Origin: Meghimatium bilineatum
Taxonomy: Eukaryota > Mollusca > Gastropoda > Stylommatophora > Philomycidae
Reading direction: 5' to 3'
Assembly (NCBI GenBank): GCA_034231615.1
Contig: CM067315.1
Location: 12,704,713 to 12,768,712, forward strand
DNA length: 64,000 nucleotides
The position numbers and the translations under genes were made by a program. Below, piece by piece: positions 52,440 to 63,554 of the stretch (positions within the stretch are counted from its first letter, which is position 1; each line of letters starts with the position of its first letter). Below the pieces are notes generated by a model that was not told where the DNA came from, did not search any database, and saw only the letters and a program-made list of their open reading frames with translations.

Positions 52440-52711
52440 TGTTTCTGTTGTTTTGTTCGAAAATTCCTGTAGACAAAGAATGTAGTTAGGGAAGCGGAAT
52501 TCGCTACATCATGATGTATCGCTTATTTGCGTTATCTACACCTTTCGGTCCGACACATCAGACTTTAGCGTGAATTCAGAGTCATCTTAAACATATATGG
52601 AATGGAATAAAATGGACAATCCCAACTTAAAAGCTATCTTAGCTGACATGCATGGCAGGTCACAGGACTTTTTTCACATTTCCTCCATTCTATGGTCCCT
52701 GTAACGTATCA
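52440..52711 (-). mobile_element. SINE-A copy, strongly diverged
   Basis: TTGTTCGAAAATTCCTGTAGA, GAATGTAGTTAGGGAAGCGGAAT, TTTCGGTCCGACACATCAGAC, AGCTATCTTAGCTGACATGCATGGCAGG. An old copy with blurred ends. Confidence 0.65.
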
Positions 52712-52985
52712 GCGAGGAAAACATCTATTATGTAATCAGAGATATGAAATAGTCACTTCATCTATTATATAATTAGAGATATGAAATTGTCAATTCATCT
52801 ATTATGTAATTAGAGATATGAAATAGTCACTTCATCTATTATGTAATTAGAGATATGAAATAGTCACTTCATCTATTATGTAATTAGAGATATGAAATAG
52901 TCACTTCATCTATTATGTAATTAGAGATATGAAATAGTCACTTCATCTATTATGTAATTAGAGATATGAAATAGTCACTGCATCT
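52712..52985. repeat. 37-bp minisatellite (7 units)
   Basis: Units of TCTATTATGTAATTAGAG + ATATGAAATAGTCACTTCA. The core TAAT.AGAGAT..AAATAGTC resembles the 40-bp array at 31887-32280. Confidence 0.95.
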
Positions 52986-53219
52986 ACTTAAAGCCGATGC
53001 CGTGTTCATATCTCTGCCCAGAATCTTCTGTCTCGTGTGGCTGGCACTGATGTCCAATACTAATGTGTTCTCATGGAACTATGTCACGTTGTCCAGCGTT
53101 TACTGTGATGGTCAATCAATCAATCATGACCTTCTTCCCCTTTGGTGTTTACACATTCTCGCGGGGCATAAGTTACGGACAATAATTCTCTATTTTTCTC
53201 CACGATATATTCTCAGCCT
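52986..53219. other. Intron sequence, unassigned
   Basis: No feature that I can support. Confidence 0.3.
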
Positions 53220-53530
53220 CATTCTATGTGATGCAATCTCTGTCAAGTCTTTCATGGTCACTCTTCTCCATGTGATGCAATCTCTGTCAAGTCTTTCATG
53301 GTCACTCTTCTCCAAGTGATGCAATCTCTGTCAAGTCTTTCATGGTCACTCTTCTCCATGTGATGCAATCTCTGTCAAGTCTTTCATGGTCACTCTTCTC
53401 CATGTGATGCAATCTCTGTCAAGTCTTTCATGGTCACTCTTCTCCATGTGATGCAATCTCTGTCAGTCAAACATAGTCACTCTTCTCGAAGTGATGCAAT
53501 CTCTGTCAAGTCTTTCATGGTCACTCTTCT
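53220..53530. repeat. 44-bp minisatellite (7 units)
   Basis: Units join TGTGATGCAATCTCTGTCAA and GTCTTTCATGGTCACTCTTCTCCA; one unit has an internal 3-bp loss and CAAACATAG variant near 53465. Confidence 0.94.
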
Positions 53531-53659
53531 CCGCGTGTTCTTAGTTTTTTCTTTGTTTCTATTTCCCCTGTCGGTTCCATGTGATTGATCTTTAAGATAT
53601 ATATTTATTTGGTTTATTGAGCGTGTGACAAATCAAGACCGTTGGTAAATAGAGGGGGG

Positions 53660-53852
53660 GGTGTGGACTTTTCAAATGGGGAGCAAAAAATAGCGACAAT
53701 GTTTCCTGCAAAGAGTAAGAAGGGACTAAGGAGGTTTTACGGTGTGATGGAGTTGGTTATTCCATCCCATAAGGTTAACTTGATAGAAACCATACTCATG
53801 TCTGATGCTTCAGGTCAAAGACACATGTATCTCAGCAACGATGTATAAGCTA
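53660..53852 (+). mobile_element. SINE-A copy, diverged
   Basis: Sense: AATGGGGAGCAAAAAATAGCGACAATG, GGACTAAGGAGGTTTTACGG, ATGGAGTTGGTTATTCCATCCCATA, TGATGCTTCAGG. The GAA tail end is missing. Confidence 0.72.
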
Positions 53853-53942
53853 TGATACAGTACATTTCGCTCTATGAACTCTGCTAATATGTTAGAATGT
53901 GAGAATTAAAGGTTTCCAAAAAATACCACAAAAATCTCACCG

Positions 53943-54445
53943 AATGTTAAAAATATCCTACGGAAAGTTATGAATATCGCATGGAAAGTTACGAATATCC
54001 TACGGAAAGTTGATAATATCTCTCGGAAAGTTAAACATATCGCATGGAAAATAAAGAATTTTTCACGAAAAGTTAAGAATATCCTAAAGAAAGTTAAGAA
54101 TATCTCACGGAAAGTTAAGAATATCTCACGGAAAGTTAAGAATATCTCTCGGAAAGTTAAGAATATCTCTCGGAAAGTTAAGAATATCTCACAGAAAGTT
54201 AAGAATATCTCTCGGAAAGTTAAGAATATCTCACTGAAAATTAAGAATTTTTCACGGAAAGTTAAGAATATCCTACGGAAAGTTAAGAATATCTCACGGA
54301 AAGTTAAGAATATCTCACGGAAATTTAAGAATTGTTCACGGACAGTTAAGAATATCCTAAGGAAAGTTAAGAATATCTCACGATACGTTAAAAAAATCCC
54401 ACGTTAATGTAAAATATCCCACGAACATGTAAAATATCCCAAGGA
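53943..54445. repeat. 21-bp minisatellite (~23 units)
   Basis: Units of AAGTTAAGAATATCTCACGGA, with TCTCTCGGA and CCTACGGA variants. A period of 21 gives an open heptad frame (KNISRKV) that mimics a coiled coil; no independent support for coding. Confidence 0.95.
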
Positions 54446-54592
54446 AATGACCTTGTTTTTGGAATAACCTGCACCCCATACTGAAGACATGTCTACGGTC
54501 CTGTTTTTAATCCACTTCTAATTTCTCTCCTTATTCCCTGTGTCCATCAGATAATGGTATGTTCCTCTCCAGATCACTTCATGTCTTATATT
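54446..54592. other. Short intron stretch
   Basis: Nothing recognised. Confidence 0.3.
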
Positions 54593-54762
54593 CTTCTTCT
54601 TCTTCTTCAGAGTTCATTCTCAAACTCCTGCTCAGTTCTCTTGTAGCAGGACCATGGTCCTACTAGATTTCCAACAGAATGTAGTTCAGAGAATGGAAAT
54701 GCGTTGTGTCGCCGTTTTATTTGCGCCAATGGCCCGACACATCCGTCTTCGGCGGATTATAT
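54593..54762 (-). mobile_element. SINE-B copy
   Basis: CTTCTTCTTCAGAGTTCATTCTCA, CTCTTGTAGCAGGACCATGGTCC, AATGCGTTGTGTCGCCGTTTTATTTGCGCC, CATCCGTCTTCGGCGGA. A full-length member; TTATATT lies at both edges as a weak target-site repeat. Confidence 0.82.
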
Positions 54763-55259
54763 TGTTCAATTATAGGTCCTCTTTTTTATTTTCAATGTAC
54801 AATTATTATCATTTGTCCATGTTTCTGTAACTATAGCTTTTTTTCAAGGATAACAAATAGTTAACTTATCCTTCAACTTTCCTTAGCCATCTTCTATGAC
54901 ATGCCTAGGAAGAAAACAACGGCTTCATTCTTCGCACCCTGAAGGTACAGCACAGACATTGGTTGCCACACAAGCAACTTAATACATCCGATTTCAGATT
55001 TTGTTCGGCTTCGTTTACCTAGACTGTCACGGTTATCCAACGCGTCTACGAGGTACCACGTTGTATCGATTTTGTGCTGAGAAATGTCATTGAATCTCTA
55101 GACAATGTATCAAGATTGCTAAAATTGTGGATGTTTTTCAATGTCACTGACCAGGACATTTAGTCTCAGTCATTTTTACAATTTAATTTTGTGGAATTTG
55201 AAAATGTATTAAAAGTTAGGAGTTTGGCCATATTTTCTCATATTTTTCTTTACATTTTA
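54763..55259. other. Intron sequence with a short SINE-A relic
   Basis: 54865-54945 (CAACTTTCCTTAGCCATCTTCTATGACATG, CTTCATTCTTCGCACCCTG) is eroded SINE-A. The rest is unassigned. Confidence 0.45.
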
Positions 55260-55270
55260 TAATACATTTC

Positions 55271-55703
55271 TTCTTCTTCTTCTTCTGCGTTCGTTCTCAA
55301 ACTCCTGAAGATTAGGAGGATGTAGTCCGGAGAAAAGGTGGATAGATAGTGTATTAGAGACACTCGGAAATATAACAGCAGAGGAGGCAAATAGAAGGAC
55401 AAAAGACTGTACACTCACTCTCCCCTCAACACCGAAAGGTACATGAGGACAGAAAGAAGAAGAAGTCCGGAGAATGGAATGCGTTGTGTCATGGTTTGCA
55501 GCATTGCTTCGATATCTGTGCCTTTCGGCCTGACACATCCTACTTCAGCATGACTTTGGGTCTCCCTATATGTCCATCCTTATATGGGATGGGACAGCCA
55601 ACTCCATCCCATAACCTCCTTAGTCGCCTTTTACGACATGCGTGGAAGGTAAATAGTGTTGCTATTCTTTGCTCCCCTTTCGGGCCCCGGCAACACACGG
55701 GCG
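55271..55703 (-). mobile_element. SINE-A with a LINE tail nested inside
   Basis: A near-consensus SINE-A, flanked by TAATACATTTC at 55260-55270 and 55704-55714, a perfect 11-bp target-site duplication. Without the 129-bp insert and one copy of its 11-bp duplication, the SINE is ~293 bp. It agrees closely with 41609-41880 (TTAGTCGCCTTTTACGACATGCGTGGAAGG). Confidence 0.9.
55335..55463 (+). pseudogene. LINE ORF end inserted in SINE-A
   Basis: AGTCCGGAGAA at 55324-55334 and 55464-55474 is a perfect 11-bp target-site duplication. The insert reads RWIDSVLETLGNITAEEANR, then RTKDCTLTLPSTPKGT and a stop, then GGACAGAAAGAAGAAGAAG. It is the intact last ~36 codons plus tail of an RTE-like LINE, opposite in orientation to its SINE host. 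Confidence 0.85.
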
Positions 55704-55748
55704 TAATACATTTCAACTATCGGGAGACTCAGCACCGAACAGTTTATC

Positions 55749-56114
55749 GTGGTAAAAATTATTTGTTGATAATGAAGTGTTTTCTACAAGAATTAGATTA
55801 CTTATCAAGAGTGTCCATCCGGTAAAAATTATTTGTTGATAATGAAGTGTTTTCTACAAGAATTAGATTACTTATCAAGAGTGTCCATCCGGTAAAAATT
55901 ATTTGTTGATAATGAAGTGTTTTCTACAAGAATTAGATTACTTATCAAGAGTGTCCATCCAGTAAAAATTATTTGTTGATAATGAAGTGTTTTCTACAAG
56001 AATTAGATTACTTATCAAGAGTGTCCATCCGGTAAAAATTATTTGTTGATAATGAAGTGTTTTCTACAAGAATTAGATTACTTATCAAGAGTGTCCATCC
56101 GGTAAAAATTATTT
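55749..56114. repeat. 70-bp minisatellite (5.2 units)
   Basis: Units join GGTAAAAATTATTTGTTGAT, AATGAAGTGTTTTCTACAAG, AATTAGATTACTTATCAAGA and GTGTCCATCC. Units are essentially identical, which suggests a very recent origin. Confidence 0.97.
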
Positions 56115-56403
56115 TCACTATATAAAAAAAATCTGAAGATAGAACAGACGCGAGGACGGATGAGACCCATTTTCGGTACGTGCTGCTGACACACAAGAAA
56201 CAACATTAGAAAAACAGCTTGATGACCTATGTATGAGTTGCAAAACACAATCAAGTTGATAGAAAAGACATACTTATTGGTAAAGACACATTTCAAGTAA
56301 AGAAAAGATATTGACACACTGTTACCTCTGCAAAGATTAGATGGAGTGACTATTCCCTACATCTTTCTACATAATAGATGAAGTTGAAAATCTTTTAAAC
56401 GTC
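56115..56403. other. Intron sequence, unassigned
   Basis: No feature that I can support. Confidence 0.3.
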
Positions 56404-56930
56404 TGTACTCTTTTGTCTCTATTGTACTCTTTTGTCTCTATTGTACTCTTTTGTCTCTATTGTACTCTTTTGTCTCTATTGTACTCTTTTGTCTCCATTG
56501 TACGTGAATGTACTCTTTTGTCTCTATTGTACTCTTTTGTCTCTATTGTACTCTTTTGTCTCTATTGTACTCTTTTGTCTCTATTGTACTCTTTTGTCTC
56601 TATTGTACTCTTTTGTCTCCATTGTACGTGAATGTACTCTTTTGTCTCTAATGTACTCTTTTGTCTCTATTGTACTCTTTTGTCTCTATTGTACTCTTTT
56701 GTCTTTATTGTACTCTTTTGTCTCTATTGTACTCTTTTGTCTCTATTGTACTCTTTTGTCTCTATTGTACTCTTTTGTCTCTAATGTACTCTTTTTCTTT
56801 TGTCTCTATTGTACTCTTTTGTCTCTAATGTACTCTTTTGTCTCTAATGTACTCTTTTGTCTCTATTGTACTCTTTTGTCTCTATTGTACTCTTTTGTCT
56901 CTATTGTACTCTTTTGACTCTATTGTACGT
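56404..56930. repeat. 19-bp minisatellite (~27 units)
   Basis: Units of ACTCTTTTGTCTCTATTGT. A CCATTGTACGTGAATGT variant recurs at ~56492, ~56618 and (as TATTGTACGTGAATGG) at the right edge, so a block of ~6-7 units was itself duplicated. Confidence 0.95.
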
Positions 56931-56976
56931 GAATGGCAACATCCAAAAACAGACACAAACAAGAATGTAATGTTCT

Positions 56977-57532
56977 CTAGGAACTCAAATACCGATATCG
57001 GTACAGATCACTAAGCTCATGTTTACAACTACCTATAACGGTACAGATTGCTGAGCATGAGTACAAATATCGATATCGGTACAAATCATTAAGCGTGAGT
57101 TCAAATACTGATATCGGTACAAATCATGAAGCGTGAGTTCAAATACTGATATCGGTACAAATCATTAAGCGTGAGTTCAAATACTGATATCGGTACAAAT
57201 CATTAAGCGTGAGTTCAAATACTGATATCGGTACAAATCATTAAGCGTGAGTTCAAATACTGATATCGGTACAAATCACTAAACATGAGTACTTCTTCTT
57301 CAGCGTTCATTCTCAAACTCCCGCTTGATTTCTCTTGTAACAAGACAATGGTCCTACAAGTTTTCCAGTTGAATGTATTCCAGAGAATGGAAATGCGTTG
57401 TGTCGCCGTTTTATTTGCGCTAATGGCCCAACAGATCCGTCTTCGGCGGTAAAACATGAGTACAAATACCGATCTCGGTACAGATCACTAAACATGAGTA
57501 CAACTACCGATATCGGTACAGATGACTAAACA
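56977..57532. repeat. 38-bp minisatellite carrying a SINE-B
   Basis: Units of GAGTTCAAATACTGATATCG + GTACAAATCATTAAGCGT, diverging to ATGAGTACAAATACCGAT at both edges. It is interrupted at 57293-57451 and ends ~32 bp before a kinase exon. Confidence 0.92.
57293..57451 (-). mobile_element. SINE-B inserted in the 38-bp array
   Basis: A full SINE-B (TTCTTCTTCAGCGTTCATTCTCA, GACAATGGTCCTAC, GCGTTGTGTCGCCGTTTTATTTGCGC, CGTCTTCGGCGGT). AAACATGAGTAC at 57281-57292 and 57452-57463 is a perfect 12-bp target-site duplication. Confidence 0.9.
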
Positions 57533-57564
57533 TTAATATAAATACATACTTGACATTGTTTCAG

Positions 57565-57731
57565 GCTACCACCTTGCATTGTCTTGTTTTGGAGTACGCG
57601 GCAGGTGGAGAACTACAAGCTTTTATCAAATTACAGAAGGATTTCCGATTGTCTGAAGAGAAAAGTCGCCCCTACACTCGACAACTGGTGTCGGCGTTGC
57701 ATTATCTGCACGAGAGGGGGGTGGCTCACAG
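57565..57731 (+). CDS. Kinase exon: hinge to HRD
   Basis: A 167-nt internal exon with a TTTCAG|GCT acceptor (AG at 57563-57564) and a CACAG|GTAAGA donor. It enters in phase 0 and leaves in phase 2. It encodes ATTLHCLVLEYAAGGELQAF (strand beta-5, hinge and helix D), then FRLSEEKSRPYTRQLVSALH and YLHERGVAHR. It ends within the catalytic-loop HRD: the Arg codon is split by the intron, and Asp lies in the next exon, outside this window. Joined to 35348-35476 the pieces align without a gap to CAMK-like kinases (..NIVRLYE-TLK-ATTLHCLVLEYA..). YIRQL-type YTRQLVSAL and LHERGV are typical of the HUNK/NIM1/MARK group. Both exons lack stops or frameshifts. Confidence 0.94.
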
Positions 57732-58124
57732 GTAAGACTTTATGTGAGTGTTTACTCTGTGAGTGGTTGGAAGAGTGATTTAGAAAGTATGAACCCTGGG
57801 TCGTAGTTAGTTTTCAACCTTATTTTACCAGTGGCCTCCTTATGAGAGAGCCTGTCTTCCGCGGTCCCCATGTGCCTAAGCGAGAGAAGAATTCCTTTTT
57901 TCTTTTTTACAGGTCATCAAGGATTTATTACGCTTATGGAGTTCAATCATTCAAATAGGTACCTTATTCTGCCCAAGCCCGTAGATAAAATAACCCCCCC
58001 CCCTTTCTTAGAAAATTATATGACTTTTAGTACTAGAAATTTAGCCTGTTTCCCCCAAAAAATCACACAAGAGCTCATGAAAAACAAGAAATTTTGCGCA
58101 TAAATTGGAGAACAATCATTTCTG
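57732..58124. other. Start of the next kinase intron
   Basis: No exon, SINE or array recognised. A poly-C run near 57994 and T-rich text at 57896-57910 are the only marks. The DLK/DFG-encoding exon does not follow within the window. Confidence 0.5.
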
Positions 58125-59290
58125 TTATATGGCAACAGTGCCATAATGACCATGAGTGGAAGGTAACAATGTCATTATGACAATTTATGGCAGGTAACAG
58201 TGCCATTATGACCATGTGTGGCAGGTAACAGTGCCATTATGACAATGTGTGGCAGGTAACAGTGCCATTATGACCATGTGTGGCAGGTAACAGTGCCATT
58301 ATGACCATGTGTGGCAGGTAACAGTGCCATTATGACCATGTGTGGCAGGTAACAGTGCCATTATGACCATGTGTGGCAGGTAACAGTGCCATTATGACCA
58401 TGTGTGGCAGGTAACAGTGCCATTATGACAATTTATGGCAGGTAACAGTGCCATTATGACCATGTGTGGCAGGTAACAGTGCCATTATGACCATGTGTGG
58501 CAGGTAACAGTGCCATTATGACAATGTGTGGCAGGTAACAGTGCCATTATGACCATGTGTGGCAGGTAACAGTGCCATTATGACCATGTGTGGCAGGTAA
58601 CAGTGCCATTATGACAATTTATGGCAGGTAACAGTGCCATTATGACCATGTGTGGCAGGTAACAGTGCCATTATGACCATTTATGGCAGGTAACAGTGCC
58701 ATTATGACAATTTATGGCAGGTAACAGTGCCATTATGACCATGTGTGGCAGGTAACAGTGCCATTATGACCATGTGTGGCAGGTAACAGTGCCATTATGA
58801 CAGTTTATGGCAGGTAACAGTGCCATTATGACCATGTGTGGCAGGTAACAGTGCCATTATGACCATGTGTGGCAGGTAACAGTGCCATTATGACAATGTG
58901 TGGCAGGTAACAGTGCCATTATGACCATGTGTGGCAGGTAACAGTGCCATTATGACCATGTGTGGCAGGTAACAGTGCCATTATGACAATTTATGGCAGG
59001 TAACAGTGCCATTATGACCATGTGTGGCAGGTAACAGTGCCATTATGACCATTTATGGCAGGTAACAGTGCCATTATGACAATGTGTGGCAGGCAACAGT
59101 GCCATTATGACAATGTGTGGCAGGTAACAGTGCCATTATGACAATGTGTGGCAGGTAACCGTGCCATTATGACCATGTGTGGCAGGTAACAGTGACATTA
59201 TGACCATGTGTGGTAGGTAACAGTGCCATTATGACAATGTCTGGCAGGTAACAGTGCCATTATGACAATGTGTGGAAGGTAACAATGTCA
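58125..59290. repeat. 31-bp minisatellite (~37 units), SINE-A derived
   Basis: Units of GTGTGGCAGGTAACAGTGCC + ATTATGACCAT, with TTTATGGCAGG and GACAATG variants. The unit resembles ACATGCGTGGAAGGTAAACAGTGTTGCTATTC in SINE-A. The right edge runs into GGAAGGTAACAATGTCATTATTCG..CCCGGTAACACAGG, the diverged 5' end of a SINE-A (minus). The array therefore probably grew within a SINE-A. Confidence 0.96.
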
Positions 59291-59527
59291 TTATTCGTTG
59301 TTTCGTTTTATATTCCCGGTAACACAGGATCGAAATAGCAGGGTTGGTTCCCTCCCTGCAGTCGATAAATAGAAACATTCAGTCCGCATACAGAAATTAC
59401 ATAATATTACCATAAAATTAGATACAGAAAGACAATCCAATTATATATGTATCAACAATTGTCATTCAAATCGATCATAACAATGTATCTTGCCATTCAT
59501 TGTACCTATTTATTTTCGGTTAAATTA
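59291..59527. other. SINE-A edge then unassigned
   Basis: 59291-59330 is the diverged SINE-A 5' end. The remainder has no recognised feature. Confidence 0.4.
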
Positions 59528-60737
59528 GATACACAACTATGAACTATTATCCCTCTATTTACTTTACCCTTATAAATGTACCGGTAATGTCGACACACAA
59601 CTATGAACTATTATCCCTCTAGTTACTTTACCCTTATAAATGTACCGGTAATGTCGACACACAACTATGAACTATTATCCCTCTATTTACTTTACCCTTA
59701 TAAATGTGCCGGTAATGTGGACACACAACTATGAACTATTATCCCTCTATTTACTTTACTCTTATAAATGTACCGGTAATGTCGACACACAACTATGAAC
59801 TATTATCCCTCTATTTACTTTACCCTTATAAATGTGCCGGTAATGTCGACACACAACTATGAACTATTATCCCTCTATTTACTTTACCCTTATAAATGTG
59901 CCGGTAATGTCGACACACAACTATGAACTATTATCCCTCTATTTACTTTACCCTTATAAATGTGCCGGTAATGTCGACACACAACTATGAACTATTATCC
60001 CTCTATTTACTTTACTCTTATAAATGTACCGGTAATGTAGACACACAACTATGAACTATTATCCCTCTATTTACTTTACCCTTATAAATGTACCGGTAAT
60101 GTCGACACACAACTATGAACTATTATCCCTCTATTTACTTTACCCTTATAAATGTACCGGTAATGTCGACACACAACTATGAACTATTATCCCTCTATTT
60201 ACTTTACCCTTATAAATGTGCCGGTAATGTCGACACACAACTATGAACTATTATCCCTCTATTTACTTTACTCTTATAAATGTACCGGTAATGTCGACAC
60301 ACAACTATGAACTATTATCCCTCTATTTACTTTACCCTTATAAATGTACCGGTAATGTCGACACACAACTATGAACTATTATCCCTCTATTTACTTTACC
60401 CTTATAAATGTGCCGGTAATGTCGACACACAACTATGAACTATTATCCCTCTATTTACTTTACTCTTATAAATGTACCGGTAATGTCGACACACAACTAT
60501 GAACTATTATCCCTCTATTTACTTTACCCTTATAAATGTACCGGTAATGTCGACACACAACTATGAACTATTATCCCTCTATTTACTTTACCCTTATAAA
60601 TGTGCCGGTAATGTAGACACACAACTATGAACTATTTTCCCTCTATTTACTTTACCCTTATAAATGTACCGGTAATGTCGACACACAACTATGAACTATT
60701 ATCCCTCTATTTACTTTACCCTTATAAATGTGCCGGT
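59528..60737. repeat. 64-bp minisatellite (~19 units)
   Basis: Units join ACACACAACTATGAACTATT, ATCCCTCTATTTACTTTACC, CTTATAAATGTACCGGTAAT and GTCG. TACCGG/TGCCGG and TACCC/TACTC variants follow an irregular three- to four-unit higher-order pattern. One final partial unit lies beyond the SINE at 60892-60910. Confidence 0.97.
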
Positions 60738-60891
60738 CTTGCTGAAGTCGAATGTGTCAGGCCGAAAGGCGCAGATATAGCAGCAATGCTGTAAACCATG
60801 ACACAACGCATTCCGTTCTCCGGACTACATCCTGCTAATATGCAGGAGTTTGAGAACGAACGCAGAAGAAGAAGAAGAAGAAGAAGAAGCA
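60738..60891 (+). mobile_element. SINE-A, 5'-truncated, inserted in the 64-bp array
   Basis: Sense strand TTGCTGAAGTCGAATGTGTCAGGCCGAAAGGCGC through GAGTTTGAGAACGAACGCAGAAGAAG to a long GAA tail and GCA. GTGCCGGT at 60730-60737 and 60892-60899 is the target-site repeat, taken from the array unit. The SINE is near consensus, so the insertion is recent. Confidence 0.9.
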
Positions 60892-60910
60892 GTGCCGGTA
60901 ATGTCGAATA

Positions 60911-61493
60911 TCTGGAATAAACATGTCTAATTTTTAAAGAAAACAAAAATTCAAGGAAAACCAAATTTTTCATGATTACACTAAATGAAAAAATACACCA
61001 AATAAGACATAATTGTTTTTAAAAAAGTGCTGTCTATTTTACTTTTCATCATCATCATGTGGCATTCTTTTCAGAAAGTGGTCTTCCTTATGGATTCCCT
61101 TGAACACTCCGAGATTCTATGCGACTTGATCTGCGTGAGATAGAAGCGGTTTTGACGTTTAAAAATGTTATATACAGCGACGTTATAATTACTTGTTTGA
61201 ACACAAAAGATACATGTAACTCTTATTGTATAGAAATGACCATAGAAAAAAAATATAAAGGCAACCACAGATGACAACACGACTCCTGTTAATTGACGAA
61301 AGCTAAAAATCCTGTAAATACTTAGGCCTTACGACCGTATATGAGCAGAGCTTGACGCATTGACACCTTGTAATAGAGACGTAACATGAAATAACATCGG
61401 CTGCAATGTCCAGATTGCATACCACGTGGAATAACAGAACATGTTCAGAAGTGAAGACAATCTTCTCGAAATCTTTAATAACGGTTATGTTTT
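60911..61493. other. Intron sequence, unassigned
   Basis: About 580 bp without any supported feature. Confidence 0.35.
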
Positions 61494-61545
61494 GTACCAT
61501 TGTGATAGTTGTACCATTGTGATAGTTGTACCATTGTGATATGTG
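61494..61545. repeat. 17-bp tandem repeat (3 units)
   Basis: Units of GTACCATTGTGATAGTT, directly before the LINE-2 copy. Confidence 0.85.
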
Positions 61546-63115
61546 ACAGAACTGTTTGACCACCAACGGAATAAAAAAACCAATACACAACAATGATGGA
61601 ACAACAATACTGAAATCAGAAGTAGAACATGCAATAAATTCAATAAAATGTGGAAAGTCTACAGGCTCCGACAACATAAAAGCAGATATAATAGAAATTC
61701 TAAATGAATTTGGTGTAGATACTATCACAGAACTTTGCAATGACATATATGAAACAGGACATATACCTAAAGACTTAACATAATCAATATTCATACCACT
61801 ACCTAAGAAGCCCAGGGCTGTGGACTGTACAGAATATAGAACAATAAGTCTAATGAGTCATCTAGCTAAAATATTCTAGATAATACATACATGAATTAAG
61901 AACACGATAGACATGGATGTCGGTGAAGAACAATTCGGTTTTAGGAAAAACAAAGGAACCAGAGAAGCTATACTGAGTATCCGGCTAGTGATAGATAAAT
62001 ATATAGAAGTCCAAAAAAGTATCTATATTTGCTTCATAGACTACAGCAAGGCCTTTGACAGAGTCCAATATGAAAAATTAATCAAATGTCTTCAAGAAAT
62101 AGGCATAGATGGAAAAGACACCCGACTGATTAGAAATATGTATTGGGAAGAAACTGCATCAATAAGGTGTGAAAACAGCTACTCTCCATACATAGAAATA
62201 AGAAGAGGGGTAAGATAAGGATGCATTTTATCACCAAGCCTATTTAATATCTACACAGAGAATATCTTTAAAAATATAGAAGAAACACCAGGACTCAAGA
62301 TCAATGGGAAAATAATAAACAACATTAGATATGCAGATGACACTGTTCTTTTGGCAGAAAGTGAACATGAACTACAAAGACTAATAGATCAAGTCGATAA
62401 ATCAAGTAATGAATAAGGACTGGATATAAATATTCAAAAAACAAAAACCATGATAATCAGCAAAGACACAGAAGAACAGGAGATAAACATAAACATACAG
62501 GGAGAGAAACTACAACAAGTAAAACAGTATCAATATCTTGGACACATAGTCACAAATGATGGCAGATGTGAAACAGAAGTTAAACGGAGAATAGGAATGG
62601 CTATAAGTACCTTCAATGGCATGAGGAAATTATTAATATCTAAACAAATTACAAACAAGTTAAAAATGAGAATTATAAAATGGTACATTCGTTCCATATT
62701 AATGTATGGCTCAGAAACATGGACACTAAATAAACAATTAGAAGACAAAATTGATGCCTTTGAGATGTGGGTATATAGAAGAATAGGGAGAACATCATGG
62801 AAAGAGAAGAAAACAAATAAAGAGGTGCTAAAGACACTTAATATGAAGAAAGAACTACTAAGAGAAATACAGTTCAGGCAAATAAAATACTTTGGACACA
62901 TTAAAAGACATGACACCCTATTGAAGACCTAACTTGAGGATAAAGTCAAAGGGAGACGAGCAAGAGGTAGGCAGAGATACAAGTGGGAGAGTAACATTAC
63001 ACGATGGACAGGTTACAGTCTAGCAGAGTGTAGCACCAAGAAAAGAGACAGGAGATGTTGGAGATACGTTGCAGCCAACATTCGTTGCGGAGACGGCACT
63101 TGATGATGATGATAG
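61546..63115 (+). pseudogene. LINE-2 second copy (RTE-like RT, 5'-truncated)
   Basis: Collinear with 17997-20106 in opposite orientation, starting at TELFDHQRN. It preserves KSTGSDNIKADI (~61660), FIDYSKAFDRVQ (~62035), YADD (~62330) and a clean 160-codon C-terminal frame (62450-62932) with YLGHIVTNDGRCETEVKRRI, YGSETWTLNKQLEDK and YFGHIKRHDTLL. It then decays in frame to GRRARGRQRYKWE and a GATGATGATGAT tail at ~63100. Stops at ~61781, ~61878, 62216 (TAA for CAA in VRQG) and ~62414 break it. The true C-terminus is better preserved here than in the first copy. Confidence 0.87.
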
Positions 63116-63543
63116 TTGAACAATTAATTACAGAAATGGAGATGAGAAAACATACATTACAGATGAATATTGTCCATCAATTACATAAAACCAACATATA
63201 CGCAAGATACAATAACAAAGTACATAGTTTTAAATATCGAAAAACACTTCTTAACGTACCATATTTATTTTAATTTATGCAAGTGTTTTCCAGTGATGTT
63301 TTACTAAATTTAGAATTCAATACACAAATGGAAGATTTATCAGTTTACCAGCGCAGCGGGTGTGTTTAATTCTTTATCTGTAATAAGCCGCTAAATCCTT
63401 CACTTAGATCATGTTGCTTTGCGGGTAAGCTGATAAATCCTGTATTTTTATACAGGTCGAAACGTCTGTTCCGTGTATTTTATTTCTACGTAAAACTGCT
63501 ATTTAACCAATTTGTTTTCTTGTATTCATATTTATTGAGCATT
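63116..63543. other. Intron sequence, unassigned
   Basis: AT-rich; no feature that I can support. Confidence 0.3.
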
Positions 63544-63554
63544 ACGTACATAAT

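Noticed and set aside
53002-53319. 105-codon ORF with plausible composition
   Set aside because: Its second half is the 44-bp array and the first half has no recognisable domain.
53970-54407. Heptad KNISRKV ORF suggesting a coiled-coil protein
   Set aside because: A 21-bp minisatellite read in frame; no independent coding evidence.
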